From contig JBGPKH010000416.1 of the NCBI GenBank assembly GCA_041485845.1, positions 1 to 7,990 of the forward strand: a stretch of DNA of 7,990 nucleotides. The letters run 5' to 3'. Below are positions 1-5,251 of the stretch, piece by piece. Every line of letters starts with the position of its first letter. Position 1 is the stretch's first letter. Below the pieces are notes generated by a model. That model saw only the letters and a program-made list of their open reading frames with translations, made no database searches and had not been told where the DNA came from. The position numbers and the translations under genes are program-made. Origin of the DNA: OMOG01 sp041485845. Its GTDB lineage: Bacteria > Acidobacteriota > Terriglobia > Bryobacterales > Bryobacteraceae.

Positions 1-1177
1 CCAGGTCGGCGATGGTGGTAGCCAGTTGCTTGCCTCCATAAAACATCACCATGAAACTGACCGCAGCCCGGACCCGGTCAGACGGCTGGCCCCGCCGCCG
101 CATGAGATAGTAGATATTGTAAAGGCGCTCGGCTGCCTGATAGACCTTACGTCTGGGCCGCTGTTCGAATAACTCTACCGCTCCTCGAGACACCAGCCGG
201 TTCAGCAGAGCGCTCACTTCGTTCACGCCCATCCGGGCGCTACGGGCCAGATCGGCGGCCCCAACTGGATTCCACTGCTCCAACAGGCCGACAAAGACCT
301 TGCGTTCCTTTGGCGGCAGCACGTCCAGATGTCCTTTGAAGTACTCCGTGTGATCGTCGATCAGGTGGACCAGTTGCTCCATCAGCTCTCGAAACGAATG
401 TTTGGCGGCAAAACCGGCCAGCACCGCCAGTAGACGTGGATTGCCGCCCGTAAGAATACGGACGGCCCGAACATGTCCGGGTTTGAGGTCCTGATCCGCT
501 ACCGATTGCCACAAGGTGTGACTCTCTTTGCGGTCCAGTGGCTTCAATTCATGCACACCAAATAGCTCGAACCATGCTTGGTCGGCATGCGTGATGGCGT
601 CAAAACGGCTGGTAGCTGTCCCGAGCAACATGATCCGAGGCTCGTTGGTGAGTGTGTGACGAAGCTCCCACGCAGCGTCCGAAGTAATCTGGTCGCACAA
701 CATGTTCAGGTTTTCGACTATCAGTATTAGACGTTTGCCCTCACTGTCGGCAAAGTCGCGAAATTGGGCGAGCGCGCGTTCGCGCAACCTCTGATCTTTT
801 TCCTCCTCCCGCAGTTCCTTCAAGGTGCCATCCAATTTGTGGCCACCTATCTGATCGGACAAATGAAATAACGCTTCCAGCCAGAACTCACCTGCGGAGC
901 TCACCTGGTAACTCTCTTCACCAAAGACGATAGGGAACCATACGCGCCCGTAGTCCGGGTTGGACCGCACCTCGGCGGCCACGCGCCGCACGAGCATAGT
1001 CTTGCCGATCCCCCGCGGGCCGACGACAAGCAGATGCCGATTTGCAGAAGCCGAGCCGGCGTTCTCTTTCAGGGCCTCGAGGATCAACTCCAGGCATTTG
1101 TGCCGAACGACGAAGGAGCGCACCAGCTCGTCATCGCCTAGAACACCTGGATTGTATTTGAAGATAGCCGCATCCAT
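1..1177 (-). CDS. Large P-loop ATPase with winged-helix region, second gene of an ATPase pair (C-terminus off the left edge)
   Basis: The frame is open from ATG at 1177 to the window edge: 392 codons with no stop. Residues 53-60 are a Walker A motif (GPRGIGKT). Residues 150-156 (LILIVEN) fit a Walker B strand ending in Glu-Asn instead of the usual Asp-Asp/Glu. Residues 193-200 (MLLGTATS) look like sensor 1. GGNPRLL at 244-250 is the motif typical of archaeal-type/STAND ATPases. Residues about 288-350 look like a winged helix, including a stretch resembling DNA-binding wHTH (ADLARSARMGVNEVSALLNR). Homologues I recall continue into TPR repeats, which would lie off the window; that is memory and inference. 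The start is favoured because the upstream gene's TAA ends one base before the ATG and a purine-rich GAGAGGCGG precedes it, so translation is probably coupled. Substrate and function are unknown; a nucleotide-switch regulator or defence-type protein is possible. There is no transmembrane segment or signal peptide in the visible part. Confidence 0.88.
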   Translation of the reverse strand, partial: MDAAIFKYNPGVLGDDELVRSFVVRHKCLELILEALKENAGSASANRHLLVVGPRGIGKTMLVRRVAAEVRSNPDYGRVWFPIVFGEESYQVSSAGEFWLEALFHLSDQIGGHKLDGTLKELREEEKDQRLRERALAQFRDFADSEGKRLILIVENLNMLCDQITSDAAWELRHTLTNEPRIMLLGTATSRFDAITHADQAWFELFGVHELKPLDRKESHTLWQSVADQDLKPGHVRAVRILTGGNPRLLAVLAGFAAKHSFRELMEQLVHLIDDHTEYFKGHLDVLPPKERKVFVGLLEQWNPVGAADLARSARMGVNEVSALLNRLVSRGAVELFEQRPRRKVYQAAERLYNIYYLMRRRGQPSDRVRAAVSFMVMFYGGKQLATTIADL

Positions 1178-1178
1178 C

Positions 1179-2417
1179 TTATTGCCGCCTCTCAGCCGCG
1201 GGGATATAGGCGAACTGGAAGCGCGCTTTCCACCAGTCCTTCAGGAGGGTAGAAGCAAACGAATAAGCGCCGTTACGGTTTCTGAGGTAGCCGTCGTGTT
1301 CGAGAATGCCTAAGACATCGCGCAGAGGAGCAGCCCAGTCGTCGCCAAAATGGCCTATGGCCAGAACGCGGCCTGCTTCCGCGGTGAGGATCCCGACTAC
1401 GGCCGCTTCGGTTAGTAGGTCTAGCGCCAGGAAGTCCAGTTTCGGCCCGAGCACCATCTTGAGCCGTTCCTCCATGTGGCTTAGCTCTACGTGCCCGCGA
1501 ATACCCAACATCGACTGCTGATAGACGGCCCTAACCAGGGCGACCGAGACCTCCTGCAAGCTGGACATGCGCGCCTGTTGGTAAATATGGTCGAAGAACA
1601 TCTGCACGTGGTGTGGTATGAAGACTCCCAAGTGGTCCAGCATCTCCTCGATCGCATCCGGGGGCAGTACAAGATCATGACCGTTGGACAGTGCCTGGAG
1701 ACAGCCACCGGCGACCTCACGCGTCCATGGCGCCAGATGGCATGGCGTGAACGTGTTGAGGGTGGCGCTGAGTCCGGCCTGGCGAACGAGCGGCTCCAGG
1801 CCAATCGACCCGGTAACGACCAACCGGATCTTGCCCTGGTGGCGAATGCAGTTGGCGCGGAGCCATGACAGGAAAGCATCGACTTCTTGGCGGCGTTGGT
1901 TTGTGATTGTGTAGTCGCTGCCGCGGAGGAGCCGGTTGACCAGGATGGCTACTTCATCAAAAAACAGCGCCACTGGTAGGCTTTGGTCGGCCAGGACTTC
2001 GAAGATTTGGTCGCCTTTTGATTGCCAGTTGTCCGAGGTGAGACCACCGCGGAGAGTGATGCTGAGATCTTTGATTTTGACGGCCTCCACCGTGTCCTTC
2101 AACGCGTGTTGGAAGACGGAGAGGACGCGATCCCACGCGGGTTTGTAATCCTGCGCGGCCATGCTGAGTTCCACAACCGCATCAGATGCTGATTCCGCCT
2201 TTTGGAGGTCAACGTAGAGGCAAAGGAAACGCCCCTCCAGTCGGCGCGCGGCTTCCTTCAGGAGACTGGTCTTTCCAATGCGGCGTGGCGCGGTGAGAAG
2301 CAAGTGCGCGCCTTCCATGAGGCGTTCAATGAACAGAGAGAGTTCCACTTCGCGATCCCAGAACTGGTCGCCAACGACCCAGTTTCCGGTGGCGCGCTTC
2401 AACATGGGAGAGCTCAT
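1179..2417 (-). CDS. P-loop AAA+/STAND-type ATPase, 412 aa, first gene of an ATPase pair
   Basis: Walker A is at residues 42-50 (TAPRRIGKT). Walker B is at 149-155 (VALFFDE) with a proper Asp-Glu pair. A sensor-1-like strand follows (VTGSIGLEPL, 201-210). This order and the GSIGL signature fit the predicted AAA+ ATPases of the COG1672 type. The last 80 residues (about 325-405) resemble a winged helix ending in a Trp-rich segment (KDWWKARF). The frame stays open upstream to 2561, but I choose ATG 2417 because the longer version would read through the palindromic promoter and the end of the broken parE. The chosen ATG lies 6 bases after the TATAAT box with no Shine-Dalgarno, so the mRNA is probably leaderless. 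An alternative in-frame ATG at 2405 also lacks an SD. The downstream ATPase starts one base after the TAA. No nuclease or membrane domain is visible; function is not known. Confidence 0.88.
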   Translation of the reverse strand: MSSPMLKRATGNWVVGDQFWDREVELSLFIERLMEGAHLLLTAPRRIGKTSLLKEAARRLEGRFLCLYVDLQKAESASDAVVELSMAAQDYKPAWDRVLSVFQHALKDTVEAVKIKDLSITLRGGLTSDNWQSKGDQIFEVLADQSLPVALFFDEVAILVNRLLRGSDYTITNQRRQEVDAFLSWLRANCIRHQGKIRLVVTGSIGLEPLVRQAGLSATLNTFTPCHLAPWTREVAGGCLQALSNGHDLVLPPDAIEEMLDHLGVFIPHHVQMFFDHIYQQARMSSLQEVSVALVRAVYQQSMLGIRGHVELSHMEERLKMVLGPKLDFLALDLLTEAAVVGILTAEAGRVLAIGHFGDDWAAPLRDVLGILEHDGYLRNRNGAYSFASTLLKDWWKARFQFAYIPAAERRQ

Positions 2418-2423
2418 GATGCA

Positions 2424-2452
2424 ATTATAAATGCCAACAAATTTGTTGTCAA
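2424..2452 (-). promoter_or_regulatory. Consensus sigma70 promoter of the ATPase pair
   Basis: On the minus strand a perfect TTGACA (2452-2447) is followed by a 17-base spacer and a perfect TATAAT (2429-2424). Both hexamers and the spacing match the bacterial housekeeping consensus exactly. Transcription would be expected to start near 2416-2418, that is, at or within a base of the ATG at 2417. The -35 box sits at the centre of a palindrome, so the promoter is probably strong and tightly repressed. Transcript start and repression are inferred. Confidence 0.85.
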
Positions 2453-2468
2453 CATATTTGTTGGCATT
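2430..2468. repeat. 39-bp near-perfect palindrome, likely operator of the ATPase pair
   Basis: The palindrome is centred on base 2449; 18 of 19 base pairs match, the exception being 2443/2455. It can also be read as two abutting 14-bp palindromes, CAACAAATTTGTTG (2435-2448, perfect) and CAACATATTTGTTG (2450-2463, one mismatched pair), one base apart. The arms end in AATGCC/GGCATT. It is much more AT-rich than its surroundings and covers the -35 box and the spacer of the ATPase promoter. Tandem dyads suggest two cooperating dimers of a repressor. It also lies at the exact edge of the inserted segment, so a role as a mobile-element end is a second possibility. Confidence 0.85.
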
Positions 2469-2478
2469 AAGACTTATC

Positions 2479-2586
2479 TCACAGCAGGTAGCGATCCGTC
2501 TGGGCCTCGCCCCAGGTGCGAAGGGTGTAGGCGCCGATGCTGAGCAAGTCGGCCTCGGCAAGCCGCGAGAAACGAAACGTGGCCAC
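2479..2586 (-). pseudogene. parE: ParE-type toxin, 5' fragment only (35 codons)
   Basis: A GTG at 2586, three bases after the parD stop, opens a 35-codon frame beginning (M)ATFRFSRLAEADLLSIG and including AYTLRTWGEAQ, ending TDRYLL then TGA. This is the N-terminal alpha-helical part of RelE/ParE superfamily toxins, whose members are usually about 90-105 residues. The beta-sheet core and the C-terminal catalytic or gyrase-poisoning portion are missing. The frame ends 10 bases from the palindrome before the ATPase genes, so the 3' part was evidently lost or displaced when the ATPase cassette arrived. The fragment should be inactive. The assignment rests on position after parD and on pattern recognition of the N-terminus. 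Confidence 0.75.
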
Positions 2587-2589
2587 GGG

Positions 2590-2847
2590 TCAGCGGCCCG
2601 GCTTGCGAAGATTCAGCGTCTTGCGGACTCGCGCAAAGACGTCGCCCTTGGCAATGCCGCTGGCGTCGCCCTGATCGATGGCCGCCCGCAGCGCGTCGAG
2701 CTTCGCCTCGTACTGCTGCTCCTCGCGCTCCAAAGTACGCAACGCGGCGCGCACCACTTCACTGGCATTCTCGTAGCGCCCGCTCTCCACTTTGGCGAGA
2801 ACGAAGCGATCCAGTTCGTCGGTCAAATTGACGTTGCGGGTGGGCAT
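2590..2847 (-). CDS. parD: ParD-type ribbon-helix-helix antitoxin, 85 aa
   Basis: The N-terminus NVNLTDELDRFVLAKVESG, then RYENASEVVRAALRTLE, is the classic ParD/CopG ribbon-helix-helix: a beta strand for operator contact, then two helices with the conserved SGRY-x-NASEVVRAALR segment. The rest (about 45-85) is a charged helical tail that in ParD proteins wraps the toxin. Length is normal for the family. In an intact pair, ParD neutralises ParE and autorepresses the operon. Here the partner gene next door is truncated to 35 codons, so the antitoxin looks orphaned. It may persist as a repressor of its own promoter, or protect against another ParE. A GGAA sits upstream of the ATG as a weak ribosome binding site. 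Confidence 0.9.
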   Translation of the reverse strand: MPTRNVNLTDELDRFVLAKVESGRYENASEVVRAALRTLEREEQQYEAKLDALRAAIDQGDASGIAKGDVFARVRKTLNLRKPGR

Positions 2848-2859
2848 GGCGGCATTCCA

Positions 2860-2888
2860 ATCGTAACATGATTAGCAAAGATTGCTAA
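2860..2888 (-). promoter_or_regulatory. Predicted parD promoter with palindromic operator
   Basis: TTAGCAA (2872-2878) and TTGCTAA (2882-2888) form a perfect 7-bp inverted repeat around a 3-base centre. On the minus strand it overlaps a plausible -35 (TTAGCA, 2888-2883) set 17 bases from a plausible -10 (TACGAT, 2865-2860), each matching consensus at four of six bases. Overlap of a short dyad with the promoter is what autorepression by a ribbon-helix-helix antitoxin requires. The dyad is seen directly; binding by this ParD is inferred. Confidence 0.6.
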
Positions 2889-2896
2889 CACCGGCC

Positions 2897-2950
2897 TGCT
2901 CACCTTTGCTCACCTGCTCACCCCTTCCCCTGTTGGTAGACCTTCTACCA
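2897..2950. repeat. Three TGCTCACC copies and a 7-bp inverted repeat between parD and lpxC
   Basis: TGCTCACC occurs at 2897-2904, 2907-2914 and 2915-2922. Just downstream, TGGTAGA-CCT-TCTACCA (2934-2950) is a perfect 7-bp inverted repeat with a 3-base loop and no T-tract. The block lies between two divergent genes and upstream of the likely lpxC promoter. It could hold regulator sites, or be the hairpin end of an older insertion. No function can be assigned. Confidence 0.5.
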
Positions 2951-3054
2951 TTGATCGCTCGCCTGCAACCCGCGGCGTTTGCACCACACTCCACTGCAAA
3001 AGTGTCGCGTTTCAACCACACTATGCAGGCCCGAAGTGCTTGAAAATAAGTCTC

Positions 3055-3085
3055 TTGGACTTGGGATCTGAAGTTGCACTATCAT
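3055..3085 (+). promoter_or_regulatory. Possible lpxC promoter
   Basis: TTGGAC (3055-3060) and TATCAT (3080-3085) resemble -35 and -10 boxes with a long 19-base spacer. The surrounding CTATCATAGG is repeated exactly before typA at 7545-7554, which supports a real -10 element in this organism. The -35 assignment is weaker. Confidence 0.4.
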
Positions 3086-3109
3086 AGGGCATGATCCTGG
3101 AGCCGCCCT

Positions 3110-3997
3110 TTGCGTTTTGAAACCACCTTGCACCGCCCGGTCGAAGTCTCGGGGGTAGGACTTCACCACGGCGTTCCCGTGCAGCTTCGCATCCTCCCCG
3201 CTCCGGTTTCCACGGGCCTGGTTTTCCTGCGCACGGACCTCGATAATTTCCCCATCCCGGCGAGCTGGCGGCACGTGGCGCGCGTCAGTTACGCCACCAG
3301 CCTCATGCGGCAGGGCGTCCTCATCTCCACCACCGAACACCTCTTGAGCGTCTTCTACTCCATGGGCATCGACAACGCCTACATCGAGATCGACAATCTC
3401 GAAGTGCCCATCCTCGATGGCAGCGGCTTGCCGTTCGTGCGCCTGATCGAAGAGGCCGGCATCCGCCAATATCGCCGTAAACGCCGCTACCTTCGTATCC
3501 GCAGGCCCATCTCCGTGGAAGACAAGGGCAAACGCATCAGCATCCTCCCCTCCGACGATTTCCGCCTGACCTGCGATACCGACTACCCACACCCCGTGGG
3601 CCGCCAGTCGCTCGAGCTGGAAGTGACCCCCGAGCGCTACGCCACCGAGATCGCGTTTGCCCGCACCTTCGGTTGGGAATCCGACCTCGACCAGATGCGC
3701 AACATGGGCCTCATCCGCGGCGCGTCGCTCTCGAACGCCGTGTGCTTCACGCGCGATGGCGTCATGAATCCCGAGGGACTCCGCGCGCCCGACGAGTGCT
3801 GCCGCCACAAGGCGCTCGACCTCATCGGCGACCTCGCCCTTCTCGGCCGCCCGCTCCTCGGCCACGTAATCGCCGAGCGCGCCGGCCACGCCATGCACGC
3901 CGCGCTGGTGGCGCGCATCATGTCCGACCCCTCACTGTACGAGATCCTCACCTTCGACCAGTTGGCCTCGCGGGTAACGCAAGCCCTCGTATCGTAG
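3110..3997 (+). CDS. lpxC: UDP-3-O-acyl-N-acetylglucosamine deacetylase (LpxC), lipid A biosynthesis
   Basis: LpxC is the cytoplasmic zinc enzyme that deacetylates UDP-3-O-acyl-GlcNAc, the committed step of lipid A synthesis. At 295 residues it is close to the E. coli length of 305. The signature pieces are present in order: TTEHLLS with Glu76 and His77, DGSGLPFV (103-110), ARTFGW (184-189), GASLSNAV, RHKALDLIGDL with His233 and Asp237, and AGHAMHAALV with His260. His77, His233 and Asp237 correspond to the three zinc ligands and His260 to the catalytic histidine of E. coli LpxC (79, 238, 242, 265), so it should be active. The start is TTG: there is no in-frame ATG upstream before a stop at 3092, and GGAG at 3099-3102 is well spaced. 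It is divergent from parD and appears to stand alone, without the fabZ or lpxA often found beside it in other bacteria. Confidence 0.96.
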   Translation: MRFETTLHRPVEVSGVGLHHGVPVQLRILPAPVSTGLVFLRTDLDNFPIPASWRHVARVSYATSLMRQGVLISTTEHLLSVFYSMGIDNAYIEIDNLEVPILDGSGLPFVRLIEEAGIRQYRRKRRYLRIRRPISVEDKGKRISILPSDDFRLTCDTDYPHPVGRQSLELEVTPERYATEIAFARTFGWESDLDQMRNMGLIRGASLSNAVCFTRDGVMNPEGLRAPDECCRHKALDLIGDLALLGRPLLGHVIAERAGHAMHAALVARIMSDPSLYEILTFDQLASRVTQALVS

Positions 3998-4003
3998 TGC
4001 GGG

Positions 4004-4039
4004 GCAGGTTGCCAACCTGCGGCGGGTTGCCAACCCGCC
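4004..4039. repeat. Tandem double hairpin with shared GTTGCCAAC core (REP-like)
   Basis: Two perfect stem-loops stand back to back: GCAGGTT-GCC-AACCTGC (4004-4020) and GGCGGGTT-GCC-AACCCGCC (4021-4039). Both have the same GCC loop and GTTGCCAAC core. They begin 7 bases after the lpxC stop. No T-tract follows, so they are not a standard intrinsic terminator, but could act as a 3' mRNA stabiliser or a weak terminator. The form suggests a dispersed palindromic repeat family; only one locus is visible here. Confidence 0.7.
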
Positions 4040-4073
4040 TCTCCGCGCTTCAATACAATAAGACTTGCACTCC

Positions 4074-5244
4074 ATGCCCCCACCTCGTCTGGATCTCCGC
4101 GGAGTTTCCAAGACCTATCGCCACGAAGGCCAGCCGGTCGAAGTCCTGCACGACATCTCTCTTTTCGCCCAGCCCGCCACCATCACCGCCCTGGTGGGCC
4201 GCAGCGGCTGCGGCAAGACCACCCGTAGTTGTCGCCATCGATCTCTCGGGCGATGCCGCCACCGGTTCCTTTCGCTCTTCCATGGAGACGCTTGCCGGCA
4301 AGACCGGCCTCGAAATCCTCGCCAACGGCGGTATCGACGAGCGCTTCATCGGTAGTCTCACCGCGCCCCCCTTCAACGCGCGCTTTTCCCCCGTCATCGA
4401 AAGCCTGGCCGTGCTCGAAGGCATCGGCGCAGTGCCGCTCTATGGCGTGGACCTCACTGGCGCGCCCGGCAACGCCATCGTCCCCTCGCGCGCCCTGGCA
4501 CAGCGCCTTCACCTGGCCGTCGATGCGCCGCTCGCCGTGGTTCTCGCCGGCCGCCGCTCCGAGTTCCAGGTAGCGCGCATCGCCGGCGCCGCGTCCGCCG
4601 AGTTTCTCGCTATCGATATCGCCGCCGCGCAGCAGGCCCTCGGCCGCTACGGCAAGCTCGACCGCATCGATATCACGGTCTCCCCTGGAGAAGATTTCGC
4701 CCGCGTCGAACAGGCCGGCCGCGCGGCCCTGCCGCCTGCTTGCCTGATCGAAAAGCCCGGCGCGCGCAGCCAAGAAAACCAGCGCATGTTTCGCGCCTTC
4801 CGCTGAAACTTGCGGGTGCTCAGTCAGCTACATCTCGCTGGTGGCCGGCGCATTCCTCGTCTGCAACACCATCTCCGTGAGCGTGGTGCGCCGCCGCGCT
4901 GAAATCGGCATCCTGCGCGCGCTCGGGCCGGCCGCGCCACCGTGCTCGCCGTGTTCCTGGCTGAAGCGCTGCTCTTCGGCATAGTCGCAGCGGCCCCCGG
5001 TGTGGCGCTGGGACGCCTGCTGGCCGGCGCGACCGTCAAGCTGATCGCCGATACCGTGAATGCGCTCTATACCACCAGCCGCCCCACCCCGATAGTCCTG
5101 ACGTGGAGCGAAACGTGGATCGGCCTGGTGTTCGTCGTCAAAGAGCTTCGGCTGGACCATTCAGTTTCATCCCCCTCGCGAGGGCTATACCCCGCGCGTG
5201 TCGCCTCGCGCCTCCATCCGATCGATGTGGTTCACGAGGAGTGA
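4074..5244 (+). pseudogene. Decayed MacB/LolD-type ABC transporter: ATPase N-terminus joined to permease
   Basis: ATG 4074 opens an ABC ATPase N-terminus: LRGVSKTYRHEGQPVEVL, then a Walker A GRSGCGKTT ending near 4223. The signature LSGGQ, Walker B and the rest of the ATPase are absent. In another frame the sequence continues at once as a MacB-like periplasmic domain (about 4224-4790), so an internal deletion has removed most of the ATPase and the first permease helix. At 4804-4806 a TGA stands where these permeases normally have Trp (FR-W-NLRVLS). Next, TCAG is duplicated at 4820-4827, shifting the frame. The FtsX-type helix resumes (SYISLVAGAFLVCNTISVSV, then RRRAEIGILRALG). Near 4925-4930 the frame shifts again to RATVLAVFLAEALLFG and ends GLYPARVASRLHPIDVVHEE. 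The last membrane helix region (5140-5190) is also disrupted. It once exported a lipoprotein, drug or peptide; it cannot work now. Confidence 0.88.
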
Positions 5245-5251
5245 CTCCGCG

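Noticed and set aside
2446..2474. A mirror-image plus-strand promoter from the palindrome (TTGTCA with a -10 17 bases on).
   Set aside because: The -10 position reads AAGACT, far from consensus, and no plus-strand gene follows.
2418..2561. Upstream in-frame extension of the 412-aa ATPase (48 extra residues from ATG 2561).
   Set aside because: It would translate through the palindrome, the consensus promoter and the parE fragment, and the extra residues look like no domain.
2945..3898. A 317-aa minus-strand open frame opposite lpxC.
   Set aside because: It is the antisense of lpxC, with the Ala/Glu/Gly-rich composition expected of a GC-rich shadow, and no recognisable domain.
4183..4773. A 196-aa minus-strand frame over the ABC remnant.
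   Set aside because: Antisense shadow of the MacB-like periplasmic domain; no start signals or domain.
3673..4806. A 377-aa plus-strand open frame running from inside lpxC to the TGA at 4806.
   Set aside because: Its first part is an Arg/Pro-rich shadow of lpxC and intergenic DNA; only the portion after about 4224 is real, and that belongs to the ABC permease remnant.
5235..5251. GGAGT-G-ACTCC palindrome between the ABC pseudogene and the secreted-protein gene, as a bidirectional terminator.
   Set aside because: The one-base loop is too tight for a hairpin and no T-tract follows on either strand.
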